Shown here one piece after another: positions 54,053 to 63,051 of a stretch of 64,000 bases of DNA (positions are counted from its first letter, which is position 1; the number at the start of each line of letters is the position of its first letter). The stretch covers positions 1,612,001 to 1,676,000 of the forward strand of contig NZ_CP100756.1 of NCBI RefSeq assembly GCF_024266705.1, given 5' to 3'. The stretch is from Natrinema gelatinilyticum (lineage in GTDB: Archaea > Halobacteriota > Halobacteria > Halobacteriales > Natrialbaceae). Below the pieces are notes generated by a model that was not told the DNA's origin, ran no database searches, and saw only the letters and a program-made list of their open reading frames with translations. Position numbers and translations under genes: made by a program.

Positions 54053-55217
54053 CGCTATCGTCGGGCAAAATGTGCACACCGGCGCGGCTCTTCAAGACTG
54101 GCACCGTTTCGGCGTCCGGGTCGAAGTACGCCGGCCGTGCGACGGTCTTCGCCTGGAACGTCTCGGGATCGAGTATCTGCACGGCGTTGTCGTCCTCGAC
54201 GGTGACGACCGTCGTCTTGACGGCGTCCTCGAGCGAGCCGAGTCTGTGGGCGTCGGGCGAGTTGCCCTCTTCGTAGCTCGCCTCGTAGCGCTCGCCAGTC
54301 GTGGCGCGGACCCCCTTTAAGTTGCCGCGGGCGCTGCGGACGATGACCGGGCCGTCCTCGTCATCGACGAGATCGATAACCTCGCCGGGCGTGTACGGCG
54401 GCAGGCGGACCGCGAACGTGACGCGGTAGACCTCGTTCCCGTCTTCGTCTTCCGTGACGAGTGTTTCGGCGTCGGTGACAGTGCCGCCGAACTCCTCGAT
54501 CATCTTGTTCGCGATCTTCTTGCCGATTTTGTTGGTCGAGACCTTGATGTTCAGCCCGTCGGAGGTCTCGTTCGTCTCGGTGACGAAGGCGTTCCGATCG
54601 CCCGTCGCCTCCATCTCGGCTACGATTCGGTTTGCGATTTCCTCGGCTCGTTCGGTTTCTTCGGTGGTCGGGGTGCGGTCTTCGGCGCGGATCTGGACGA
54701 TGCTGGCGTAGTAGTCGCCGGCGATCCGACCGCAGCGGGTGCAGGTCTGACGGGAAATCTTGACCGGTACCGTCACCTGCTCGTCGACCGGCGTACCGCG
54801 GACCACGCCTGTGAAGTAACAGTGCATCCGAATCGTGTTCTGGTCGACCTGCTCGGGCTCGATCTGCCAGGCGACGTCGGAGACGTCGACGTGGACGCCG
54901 AGCGCCTCGCTGACCTCTTCGATGGCGATGTCGGTGTAATCTTCCGCGCCGACGTCGACCCACCGATTCCCTCGGTAGACCGCCCCGCACTGCGAACAGA
55001 CGCGAACGTCGATCCGATCCGGCGCGTCCACGAAGTCGAAGTCATCGAAGTAACACGCATCGCAGAGTTCGACCTCGGCATCCGGCCGAAGCGGGTCGTT
55101 GGCGGCGCCGGTGTCACCCTCGGAGACGGCCCCGCCGGAACCACCGTTCGCGTCGCTCCTCGAGTGCTCGGGTACCGGATCCCCACACCGGGGACAGAAC
55201 GCACGCGACTCACTCAT
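54045..55217 (-). CDS. nmd3: Nmd3-family ribosome biogenesis protein
   Basis: Archaeal Nmd3 homologue (390 aa). Four zinc knuckles are visible: CPRCGDPVP, CDACYFDD, CSQCGAVYRG and CTRCGRIAGDYYASIVQIRA, the last followed by the family's conserved VQIR block. Then come the eIF5A-like and OB-type regions (GLNIKVSTNKIGKKIANKMI and PPYTPGEVIDLVDD). In eukaryotes it is the export adapter of the 60S subunit; in archaea it probably helps late 50S maturation. The first linker (residues 15-45) is Ser/Gly/Asp-rich. It leads an operon with taw2; an insertion sequence starts 46 bp upstream of its ATG and may have displaced its promoter. Confidence 0.92.
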   Translation of the reverse strand: MSESRAFCPRCGDPVPEHSRSDANGGSGGAVSEGDTGAANDPLRPDAEVELCDACYFDDFDFVDAPDRIDVRVCSQCGAVYRGNRWVDVGAEDYTDIAIEEVSEALGVHVDVSDVAWQIEPEQVDQNTIRMHCYFTGVVRGTPVDEQVTVPVKISRQTCTRCGRIAGDYYASIVQIRAEDRTPTTEETERAEEIANRIVAEMEATGDRNAFVTETNETSDGLNIKVSTNKIGKKIANKMIEEFGGTVTDAETLVTEDEDGNEVYRVTFAVRLPPYTPGEVIDLVDDEDGPVIVRSARGNLKGVRATTGERYEASYEEGNSPDAHRLGSLEDAVKTTVVTVEDDNAVQILDPETFQAKTVARPAYFDPDAETVPVLKSRAGVHILPDDSDD

Positions 55218-55263
55218 TGACCCTTGTTTGGGTTTCAGGGAGTTAAGCCACCCGTTCTCTCGT

Positions 55264-56642
55264 CTCGACAGTAGGTGCCGAACCTCCAAACAGATGCGTC
55301 CAGTTCTCGACCGCAGGGTCAAGATTAACCAGTCAACTAGTGTTCACTCCTTGAGCAAACACATTCATCAGACAATCAATTGACCGCAGAAGGGAATGAA
55401 TGTAGCCTTGCCAGTCGGCAGCAGCGTGCTGACCCGGGTCGGCCCGGGTCAGCCGCCGCACTCTCTGCTAACTGTCTGGAAGAGACAATACAAATAGCCG
55501 AAACAGGGCTGTCGAGACTGCCGGCCGGTCGGTCAATACTCGCTGCTCAACGAGAACCAGACACACCAGAATCCAAAGATTGTACAACGCCACAGCGAAC
55601 AGAAACTCGAACAGTCGCACCGCGAACGTCGGCGACGACGTTCGCGGGAGAAACTCTCCGATCTTCCGATAGGACGTCTCTATCCCCCAGCGACGGCGGT
55701 ACGCTTCCGCAAACGGTTCGGCGAACTCCACCGAGACGTCACAGTTCGTTACCAGACAGAACGAGTCGTCGTCCCGCGTTCGGTGCGGGACGACGACGAG
55801 TGTTACCGATATTCGTCCCGTCGGTGGTTGTTTCCGGACCATCTCGTAGTTGGTGACGAATGTCTCCTCGTCATGGGCGTCAAGCACGCGCTTGACGCCC
55901 GGTGTCTTCGGCGCGCGTACGACGAACCTGACGTCCAGATCAGCCAATGTTTGAACAAGTGAAACCCGGTAGAAACTCCTGTCGCAGTAGACGCGGTTGA
56001 TCTGGACGAACTGGCGAGCGATCTCGATGAGTCGGCGGATGGACTCCCGCAGCGTGCGGGAGTCATCCGCCTCGATCGATTCCCACGCCAGTGTCAGCCG
56101 AACCGCTGGATCGACGACACAGAGCGTCACAAATGCGTAGGCAAGGTTCGTTCCACGGTCTGGATTGATCGCACAGACGTGCGGTGTCTCGGCCGAGCCG
56201 TAGTAGAGCCACTCGTGAATATCGAGCGCGACGTCGACAGGACGAGCGAACGCCCGCTGCTGGCGGGCGTGAGCGAACGTGGCTGCCCGGACGCCATCGA
56301 ACTGGGCGCCGATGGCGTCCGGGCTTAGTCCACGAAGATGGTAGAGAAGCGATTTCGCGAGCGGACTCCGTTGCTGAAGGTCAATGTCTTCTCCTCGAGC
56401 GAGCTGCAGTTCTTTCGCGGTCGTATGGACAAACTCGCCGTCGAAGGCACTTCGAGCGAGGACTTTCTCAAAGTCCTCGCTCGAATACTGCCCGTTCGAT
56501 TTCGTCGCAAAATCGAGCCGCGTGAACAACAGAGAGGTAGCTGCACGAGATAGGTGTTTTGCCTCGGTCGCATGGATCATACTGTTGATTCGTCACCGAC
56601 GACGAAAACGACGACTTAGCTACTTCGGCACCTACTGTCGAG
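55264..56642 (-). mobile_element. Insertion sequence with DDE transposase, 1.38 kb
   Basis: Terminal inverted repeats of 19 bp match exactly: CTCGACAGTAGGTGCCGAA at 55264 and its complement at 56624-56642. Between them lies one intact transposase gene on the minus strand. Length and layout resemble the ISH3 group or other IS4-type haloarchaeal elements of about 1.4 kb. I found no clear target duplication by eye (left flank CTCGT, right flank TCGCG). The element sits 46 bp upstream of nmd3. Confidence 0.88.
55468..56580 (-). CDS. DDE transposase of the 1.38-kb IS
   Basis: A 370-residue transposase with an intact frame. The first Asp is in PVDVALDIHEWLYYG, the second in NRVYCDRSFYRVSL and the Glu in RRRWGIETSYRKIGEFLP: DDE triad with the Y-R spacing of IS4-like enzymes. 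The N-terminal 80 residues contain the DNA-binding part (SPLAKSLLYHLRGLSPDAIG). No frameshift is seen, so the element may still be active. Family within ISH3/IS4 superfamily not certain. Confidence 0.88.
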   Translation of the reverse strand: MIHATEAKHLSRAATSLLFTRLDFATKSNGQYSSEDFEKVLARSAFDGEFVHTTAKELQLARGEDIDLQQRSPLAKSLLYHLRGLSPDAIGAQFDGVRAATFAHARQQRAFARPVDVALDIHEWLYYGSAETPHVCAINPDRGTNLAYAFVTLCVVDPAVRLTLAWESIEADDSRTLRESIRRLIEIARQFVQINRVYCDRSFYRVSLVQTLADLDVRFVVRAPKTPGVKRVLDAHDEETFVTNYEMVRKQPPTGRISVTLVVVPHRTRDDDSFCLVTNCDVSVEFAEPFAEAYRRRWGIETSYRKIGEFLPRTSSPTFAVRLFEFLFAVALYNLWILVCLVLVEQRVLTDRPAVSTALFRLFVLSLPDS

Positions 56643-57792
56643 TCGCGGGAGTCACTCGAGGCGACTCCTGTAATTCCTCCGATTACGACATTCTGTATCT
56701 ATCCGTGATAGTCACGTCGCTCTATACGAAACGAAGGGGTTGGTGGTACCGAACCTGTCAGACACACGTTAGACACTGGTGAAATTTTCCTGCGTCAGAC
56801 GTGTCCATGTCCCGTGGTCTCCATGCGAAACGAAGGGGTTCGGGTGATCGAAGCGAAGCGAACATTCCCCGCCGTTACGGAGCATCAAAATATCAATTCT
56901 GTTTCACACGAGGCGAACAACGTCGTGTCGCTGCGATCCGTTTTTCGCTCGTCGTCGCGCCAGCCGCCGATTCGCTCGACGACGGTGGCAGTGACCACGC
57001 TGCACATTCCCGTTCGGCCTCGACGGACCCTTGTGAAATCACGGCGGTCCGTCCTCGAGTGACAGTTTCAGATCGGGTCACGGTCGCACTCGACCGAGAG
57101 CTCGTATTCGACCGAATGGAATGGAATCCTCGACAGTAGGAATCCAACCGAGGGCCATCTTCGTCCAGCAAGCCGAGTCACCTTCCCGAAAGCGGCCACT
57201 GAAACCGAGCTTTCGTCGGGTACGGTGTAGTCACTACGCGTCGGTCACGTCTTTTCGAGGCACCGCGGTGAATCCTCGGGCCGGAAAATAGCGAGACGTA
57301 AGTCGACACCCGGGTATGTATGTCACACCAACAGGGACCGGGTGAATCGACTGAAATTCTCCCTGTTAGACGGCGAGGTAGCATCGTCTCTTAGGTGCCA
57401 TCGGAGCCTCCCCGCCACTTCGTCATTGGCGCTACTCGGTGATAAACTCCCGACAACCGGCAGGATGTTTCAAACGAGCGCCGGCGCGGTCCGACCGGTT
57501 CGAGGGCAGGGCCATCGGTCCGAACCGAATTGCGGAAAACGCCGGCCAGAGGGCATTGTCTCCCTGTATCCCTGTACGACCGACCGCAATTCTGGTGGGG
57601 TCGTGTTATCGCTACTCGATCTGCCCGGTAGACGGAGGGTGGGTCGCCGTCTTCGCGGAGGCAGTGCTTCTGCCGTCGGGAGCGTCCTCAGTCGTGGTTG
57701 TGCCAGGGTCGGCGGATGCGGTCAGTTACCTCCTTCATTTGAGAGAAGATTCAGAGCAAGATTGACATCACCGTGAGCCGACCGTGGTAACT
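56643..57792. other. Gene-poor 1.15-kb region with ORB-like repeats
   Basis: No convincing protein gene over 1.15 kb, the longest such stretch in the window. Frames of 70-110 codons exist but are Arg/Ser-rich shadows; the end of one (about 57595-57765, GGWVAVFAEAVLLPSGASS) is slightly protein-like and could be a remnant. Two ORB-like repeats lie near the left end. The region borders the IS. Confidence 0.4.
56728..56840 (+). repeat. Two origin-recognition-box-like repeats
   Basis: GAAACGAAGGGGT occurs at 56728-56740 and again at 56827-56840 (GAAACGAAGGGGTT), same orientation, 99 bp apart; the second is preceded by TCCATGC. This is the core of the haloarchaeal origin recognition box (TTCCAnnGGAAACGAAGGGG) bound by Orc1/Cdc6. 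No orc1/cdc6 gene is in the window and no long AT-rich unwinding region lies between them, so it may be a weak, accessory or abandoned origin. Confidence 0.45.
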
Positions 57793-58806
57793 ATGCCCGA
57801 TGAGACTAATCGGCAGTGGATCTTGTCCGAGAGACCGACGGGTGAGCCGTCAATGGAGCACTTCACGCTCCATGAGAACGCAATTCCCGAACCAGGGCCG
57901 AAAGAAGTCCTCGTTCGGACGCTGTACATGTCCGTCGACCCGTACATGCGCGGTCGGATGCGGGACGCGGCTTCCTACGCCGATCCCTGGGAAACCGGCG
58001 ATCCGATGCGGGCTCGCGTCGTTGGCGAGGTCATCGAATCGAACTACGGCGGCTTGGAGCCAGGAAATCTCGTCACAGGGAACCTCTACTGGGCCGAGTA
58101 CGCCACCAGCAACGGAGTTGATCTCGAACGTATCGACACCGGCGAGGCGCCGGCATCGACTGCGCTACACGTCCTTGGAATGCCCGGACTGACGGCCTAT
58201 ATCGGAACGGTCGAGGTCGGCCACGTGAAGCCGGGGGACACGGTGGTCGTCTCGGGAGCAGCGGGAGCTGTCGGCTCCGTTGCCGGCCAGATAGCCAGAA
58301 TAGCCGGCTGTCGCGTCGTCGGTATCGTCGGCTCCGACGAGAAGGCCGCCTGGCTCACTGGGGAACTTGGGCTCGACGCGACGATCAACTACCAGTCAGC
58401 TGACAATCTCTCGGCGGCAGTCGCAGAGGCCTGTCCACGCGGCGTCGATCTCTACTTCGAGAACGTCGGCGGCGAAGTCAGCGACGCCGTGCTGGATCAT
58501 CTCACCGACTACTCGCGAGTCGCCGTCTGCGGGAAGATTTCGCTCTATAATCTCGCGCCTGATGACGAGCGAATGACCGGCCCGCGTCGGCTCTACCAGC
58601 GCACACGGACCCGGGTTGAAGGATTCATCGTCAGCGACTACGACCACCTGGCTGAGAGCGCGACCAAACGGCTGGCTCGCTGGATTAGCGAGGACGATAT
58701 CCGCTACCGAGAGACGATAACTGACGGTATCGAAGCCGCTCCCGAGGCATTTCTTGGCCTCTTCGAAGGTGAGAACATCGGCAAACAACTGGTCAAGGTC
58801 GACTAG
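57793..58806 (+). CDS. NADP-dependent medium-chain oxidoreductase (CurA/PTGR type)
   Basis: Zinc-independent MDR protein (337 aa) of the leukotriene B4 12-hydroxydehydrogenase/prostaglandin reductase group, which reduces enones or alkenals. Family traits: LYMSVDPYMRGRMRD at about 45, GLTAYIGTVEVGHVKPGD, the Gly-rich VVSGAAGAVGSVAGQIA, and YFENVGGEVSDAVLD near 215. No zinc ligands are present, as expected. The start at ATG 57793 gives the typical NRQWILSERPTGEP beginning. It is single and follows the gene-poor region. Confidence 0.92.
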   Translation: MPDETNRQWILSERPTGEPSMEHFTLHENAIPEPGPKEVLVRTLYMSVDPYMRGRMRDAASYADPWETGDPMRARVVGEVIESNYGGLEPGNLVTGNLYWAEYATSNGVDLERIDTGEAPASTALHVLGMPGLTAYIGTVEVGHVKPGDTVVVSGAAGAVGSVAGQIARIAGCRVVGIVGSDEKAAWLTGELGLDATINYQSADNLSAAVAEACPRGVDLYFENVGGEVSDAVLDHLTDYSRVAVCGKISLYNLAPDDERMTGPRRLYQRTRTRVEGFIVSDYDHLAESATKRLARWISEDDIRYRETITDGIEAAPEAFLGLFEGENIGKQLVKVD

Positions 58807-58850
58807 TCTCCCCTCAACAGCGAGAGAGTTCTGCCGTGTCCAGCGTACTC

Positions 58851-58867
58851 AGAACGGGAACCGTTCT
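58851..58867 (+). terminator. Perfect 7-bp hairpin after the oxidoreductase gene
   Basis: AGAACGG-GAA-CCGTTCT, 45 bp after the stop codon, could end or protect the transcript. No T-run follows, so terminator function is uncertain. Confidence 0.3.
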
Positions 58868-58960
58868 GATGGGCATCGCAACCCTTCGGTTTGCTCAACG
58901 AGCGTGAATCGCGCCAGCTGATACCGAACTTTGATGTATTCGCTACGACAGGTAGTCTGC

Positions 58961-59275
58961 ATGGAATTTGTCACCACTGAAACGGTCCCTAATCGTGAGA
59001 TCGACGACTCGCTCGGCATCGCTCGAGGAAACACGGTCAAGGCCCGAAATGTCGGCCGGGACATCACGCAGAGCATTCGAAACATCACCGGCGGAGAGTT
59101 GAAGGCCTACTCCGAACTATTGAGCGACGCTCGCGACGAGGCCTTAGAGCGGATGGCCGACGACGCGAGCTCGATGGGCGCGGACGCCGTCGTCAACGTT
59201 CGTCTCGAAAGCTCTGAAATCGCGAACGGCGGCTCAGAAGTCATCGCGTACGGCACCGCTGTGACGCTGAATTAA
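58961..59275 (+). CDS. YbjQ/UPF0145 family protein
   Basis: A 104-residue YbjQ-type protein: FVTTETVPNREIDDSLGIARGNTV at the start, the central ARNVGRDITQSIRNITGGEL, then the conserved SMGADAVVNVRLES and the end VIAYGTAVTL. The family forms pentameric rings and was named heavy-metal-binding, without a proven role. The ATG at 58961 gives the universal start. About 20 bp downstream begins the decayed IS630. Confidence 0.9.
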   Translation: MEFVTTETVPNREIDDSLGIARGNTVKARNVGRDITQSIRNITGGELKAYSELLSDARDEALERMADDASSMGADAVVNVRLESSEIANGGSEVIAYGTAVTLN

Positions 59276-59288
59276 CATCCTCCTCCGG

Positions 59289-60406
59289 CTTGAGTGATCA
59301 CTGTAACACCTGAATATCCGGAAGGAAGGTCTCAATCCAGTCAACAGCAAAACTAAGTCGGTGACTCAACCGGAGAAACGCCTCAGTAAGGAACTGACGG
59401 AAGTGATCTTTGTCCTCGAAGATAGTCGGTGAAATCTCGCGTTTGACGTCTTTCCACAGCGGTTCGATCGCGTTCAATGTCGGTGAGGACGGCGGGAGGA
59501 AGACGAACTCGATGCCAAGTTCGTCGGCCAGTTGCTGGGTGAGACACGCATGATGAGACCCATAGTTGTCGGCCACGAGCAGAATCCGCCCAACCGGGTT
59601 CTGCTCGCGGATCTCTTCGAGCGCCTCGACGATCGCCTCCTTGACCAACCGCTCTTTGAACGTAATCACGCTCTGACCAGTTAGTGCGTAGAACCCGATC
59701 GACCGCCACGAAACCGTTACGAGCGGTTTCTCAATCGTCACAGTCCGGTCGAACGACCACATCCGCTGAGAGTTCTCGAACGGTTGGGGCCACGCCTCAT
59801 CGAAAGAACCCGAACACGACAGGCTCGTCGTCCTTCTCTTCGTGGGCTTCCTCGCCGAGCGCCTCGATCAGGCGCTCGGCGAGAATCTCCTCAGCGTCGT
59901 CGGGACGGCGAGGGTCCTTGGACGTGGCTTGGCATAGTTCATTCCGGCTTCACGTAACTTTCGGCTGAGATGTGCCGAATGATACGTGACGCCGTAGCGA
60001 TCCTTGATAAGCGTGTGAATCTGTGTAGGCGTCCACGGTTGGTCGCTTTCGAGGATTTCACAGAGTTCCTCGAACTGTTCGGACGAGAGCTTCGGCGGCC
60101 TGCCGCCACCGAAGCCCGGACGAAGCCCCTCGACACCACTATCATTCCATGCACACGCCCACCGATGCGTCGTGGATCGGGAGATTCCGACGCGGTTGCC
60201 CGCTTCTTCGCGCGTATCTCCCTGATAGAGGTTCTTCACGAAACACAACCGCCGGACGAGACGGGTCTCGTCCGCCTTCTGCGCCTTTTCGATTGCCTGA
60301 TCCAGTTCCGCCTCCGCCAGATGTTTCACCAAACAGCCTCATGGGCTGCTCTTCATTACGGTCTATACTCTTCCGAACGGGTCAATCCTTTCGCAGACCA
60401 CTCAAG
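59289..60406 (-). mobile_element. Decayed IS630-type element
   Basis: About 1.1 kb around a frameshifted IS630 transposase. The proposed ends are short imperfect inverted repeats (CTTGAGTGATC at 59289 and GACCACTCAAG at 60396-60406). No TA target duplication is obvious, so the exact boundaries are tentative. Confidence 0.5.
59298..60332 (-). pseudogene. IS630-family transposase with two frame shifts
   Basis: The N-terminal frame (60332-59868) carries the helix-turn-helix pair (EEAGNRVGISRSTTHRW and RPPKLSSEQFEELCEIL). After NYAKPRP it shifts; the true continuation, DPRRPDDAEEILAERL to DDEPVVFGFF, is in another frame, and a second shift follows before DEAWPQPFENSQRMW. The last frame (from 59762) has the DDE domain: LLVADNYGSHHA and LPPSSPTLNAIEPLWKDVKRE, the IS630 signature. 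Two separate shifts make a programmed frameshift unlikely; it is a pseudogene. Confidence 0.8.
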
Positions 60407-60487
60407 GCGCAGGTATTCTCCTTGATTTCGTATAACTCCCTCGCGTCCACTACGGTTCGATAGACGTGCCACGAGTGACGTATACCC

Positions 60488-60955
60488 ATGGTCGAACGAA
60501 GTGATCCGGCCAGAGCCGGCGTCAAAGCCGGTCGAGTCGTCGGGCTTCTGACGGCCGGTCTCGCGGTCGTGAGCCTGCTGCGGATTCAAGGCCCGTTCTA
60601 CGCGGATACGACGGTGTTACTGGGAATGATCGGGATCGAGTCTGGCCGCTCGGTCCTGGCGATATTCTGGTGGAACGTCCTTGTCGCGGCGGTGGTCCGT
60701 TACACTATTGGGTACATCGTCGGCTCGCTCATCGGCGTCCTGTACGACTGGCTCGATCATCCCCCATCGTCGGTTCTGGTCGGAATCGTCCTCGTCGTCG
60801 TCGTCGGCGACGGGCTTCTCGAGGGCATCGACACGCGCAATGCCCTCGTCGGCGGTGCGTACGTCATCGCCTGGCTCTGTTACGTCCCGGTGTTTTACTG
60901 GATATACGATCCCGAGGCCGGCGATGATCGATCTGGCCCGCTGCGGCTCAGTTGA
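60488..60955 (+). CDS. Four-helix membrane protein of unknown function
   Basis: A 155-residue protein with four predicted membrane helices: VGLLTAGLAVVSLL, LAIFWWNVLVAAVV with the following YTIGYIVGSLIGVLYDW, SVLVGIVLVVVVGDGLL and AYVIAWLCYVPVFYWI. Short polar N-terminus (SDPARAGVKAGR) and acidic C-terminus on the cytoplasmic side. No family recognised. It follows the decayed IS630 by 80 bp. Confidence 0.7.
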   Translation: MVERSDPARAGVKAGRVVGLLTAGLAVVSLLRIQGPFYADTTVLLGMIGIESGRSVLAIFWWNVLVAAVVRYTIGYIVGSLIGVLYDWLDHPPSSVLVGIVLVVVVGDGLLEGIDTRNALVGGAYVIAWLCYVPVFYWIYDPEAGDDRSGPLRLS

Positions 60956-61353
60956 TCGTCGAAGCCCTGTTCCAGGTTTCCGAATAGCCTGTTCCGGCCT
61001 GGAACGGTGCTGTTGTTCGTTGGGCCGATACGTATCTCCGCTGATCGTAGTCATCATCTACGACGGCTTCTGAGCAAGTGAGCGATGGCGGGTGGCGATT
61101 TTTCACGTATAAGTCAGTTACCGGCCGTGAAACGGTTGCTCGGTGCGGGGTAAAGCCAATCATATATTACCGTTCACGACACAGCGAACCGATGACCATG
61201 AATCGAAGTCTGCCCCGATCCGCGTTGAGGCCCCCGGGTAAGCGAACACCTCATCAGTAGATCCGAAGAAACGGTCGGTTCCCGTTTTTATCTACCACGT
61301 AGCCGTTCTGGCTTGCATTACGGTGTCGGTAGTCCGTGATGCCGTTCAGGACA
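60956..61353. other. Intergenic region with a TATA-like box
   Basis: About 400 bp. CGTTTTTATC at 61284-61293 is a TATA-like box about 60 nt before the next start. Otherwise no gene, repeat or RNA recognised. Confidence 0.35.
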
Positions 61354-62031
61354 ATGTCACAACAAGTACAACCGCCCCAGACACAGGGCCGACAGACCGG
61401 GTATCAGGAACAGACTCAGCCAGGACAGGCAATGCAACAAACACAACCCGGCCAGTTCGCAGCCGGTGTATTGCAGTCAGAAGCCGGCCAGTTTATTGGC
61501 CAGCAGTACCAACAGTCCGTTCCCCAGGAGATTCAGCAGGCTGTGACGGACCTCAACCGGTTGGAGAACGTCTGTGAATGGTTGGCTACTCGGGCGACAG
61601 AGCGCGGTATGATACACCTCGCGGAACGAAGCACCGATATTGCCAACATCGCCCACCTCGAGAAGAAGCTCCTGCTTCGCCAGTCACCGTTCGCAGAGCC
61701 GATCAGAGGGGCAATCCAGCAAACCATTCAGGAACTCCAGCAGTACGCTGGCGAACCTGAGGTGCAGGAATCCCTGACGCACGCACAACGAGCCCTCGAC
61801 ACGATCAGCACTGCACTCGAGCGCATCCAGACAGCCGGGGGGCAGCAGGCCGGTCAACAGCCCATGCAGATGGGAACGCAACAGGCTCAGCAGCCATCCC
61901 AGCAGATGAGGGGTCAGCAGGGTCTTCGACAACCGGCCCAGCAGCCATCCCAGCAGATGGGAGGTCAGCGGGGTCTTCGACAACCGTCCCAGCAGATGGG
62001 GGGCCAACAGGTTCAACAGCCACGGCGGTAA
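61354..62031 (+). CDS. Gln-rich protein with helical core and C-terminal repeats
   Basis: A 225-residue protein. The first 60 residues are Gln/Pro/Thr-rich (QQVQPPQTQGRQTGYQEQ). The core, about 50-150, is helical with a conserved look: PQEIQQAVTDLNRLENVCEW, RSTDIANIAHLEKKLLLRQS and PEVQESLTHAQRALDTISTAL. The tail holds three near repeats of QQPSQQMGGQRGLRQ-type sequence. Gln/Met-rich composition is unlike other genes here. No signal or membrane part. It may bind a nucleic acid or another protein; unknown. ATG 61339 is an alternative start. Confidence 0.7.
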   Translation: MSQQVQPPQTQGRQTGYQEQTQPGQAMQQTQPGQFAAGVLQSEAGQFIGQQYQQSVPQEIQQAVTDLNRLENVCEWLATRATERGMIHLAERSTDIANIAHLEKKLLLRQSPFAEPIRGAIQQTIQELQQYAGEPEVQESLTHAQRALDTISTALERIQTAGGQQAGQQPMQMGTQQAQQPSQQMRGQQGLRQPAQQPSQQMGGQRGLRQPSQQMGGQQVQQPRR

Positions 62032-62137
62032 CAGTCGTTGCAAATACGACTTCTTTATCCAGTCTGCAGCGTGGTTTTCGTGCCGATTCCTCCGTCTCGA
62101 CAGGGCACTTATTTCCTCGGAGCCCTACGTTTCAGGT

Positions 62138-63028
62138 ATGAACTGGCAGGCGGACTGGGGACTGCGCGTTCGGATGTTCGTGACGATGTTCCTGCTGTTT
62201 GCACTGTACATCGTCTTCGCCGGAGTGCTCACTGCCTATCTCGACGCTGGGCTGGTCGTGGTCGCACTACTCTTCGGCGGATTCTCGCTGGTGCAGTACT
62301 ACTTCAGCGACACGCTCACGCTGAAGAGCATGGGTGCGAAGACGGTCTCGGCCGACGAGTATCCGCAACTGCACGCCTCCATCGAACGGCTCTCACAGCA
62401 AGCCGACCTCCCGAAGCCGAAGGTGACGGTCGTCGACTCGAACGTGCCGAACGCCTTCGCGACTGGCCGAAATCAGGCCAATGCCGCCGTGTGCGTGACG
62501 ACCGGGCTCATGCGGATGCTCGAGCGGGACGAACTCGACGGCGTCCTCGCACACGAACTCTCCCACGTAAAAAACCGCGATATGATGGTGATGACGATTG
62601 CTTCGTTCCTCTCGACGATCGCGTTCATGATCGTCCGCTGGGGCGCGTTCTTTGGCGGCGGACACGGCCGCGGCGGCCGGGAAGGTGGCGGTGGCGGTAT
62701 CATCGTTGCGATCCTCGTCTCGCTGGTCGTCTGGATCATCAGCTATCTGCTCATCCGGGCGCTTTCGCGCTACCGCGAGTTCGCTGCCGACCGCGGCGCT
62801 GCTGCCATCACCGGCAATCCGTCGGCCCTCGCGTCGGCGTTGCTGAAGATTTCGGGCCAGATGGACAAGGTTCCGAAGGCGGATCTTCGCGAGGAAGCCG
62901 AGATGAACGCCTTCTTCATCATCCCGATCAAGTCCGGTATCGTCGGCCGGCTCTTCTCGACGCACCCCTCCACCGAGCGTCGCGTCGAACAGCTTCGCGA
63001 ACTCGAGCGCGAAATGCAATCCTTCTAA
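62138..63028 (+). CDS. htpX: HtpX-like M48 membrane protease
   Basis: A 296-residue membrane zinc protease of family M48. Two N-terminal membrane helices (FVTMFLLFALYIVFAGVL, GLVVVALLFGGFSLV) precede the domain with GVLAHELSHVKNRDMMVM (HExxH at about residue 140). Two more helices flank a Gly-rich loop at about 165-185, and the third ligand Glu is in SRYREFAADRGAA. HtpX degrades damaged membrane proteins. 23 bp downstream is pspAB; the pair is a typical haloarchaeal envelope-stress unit. Confidence 0.95.
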   Translation: MNWQADWGLRVRMFVTMFLLFALYIVFAGVLTAYLDAGLVVVALLFGGFSLVQYYFSDTLTLKSMGAKTVSADEYPQLHASIERLSQQADLPKPKVTVVDSNVPNAFATGRNQANAAVCVTTGLMRMLERDELDGVLAHELSHVKNRDMMVMTIASFLSTIAFMIVRWGAFFGGGHGRGGREGGGGGIIVAILVSLVVWIISYLLIRALSRYREFAADRGAAAITGNPSALASALLKISGQMDKVPKADLREEAEMNAFFIIPIKSGIVGRLFSTHPSTERRVEQLRELEREMQSF

Positions 63029-63051
63029 CCACGGGCCCCCTCACACGAACT

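Noticed and set aside
55256-56650. Target-site duplication of the 1.38-kb IS
   Set aside because: Flanks CTCGT and TCGCG do not match at any of the boundary shifts I tried.
57439-57765. 108-codon frame before the MDR oxidoreductase
   Set aside because: Only its last third looks protein-like; no start signal, no recognised family.
59298-60332. Programmed frameshifting in the IS630 transposase
   Set aside because: Two separate shifts about 100 nt apart are needed and no slippery run is seen; decay is simpler.
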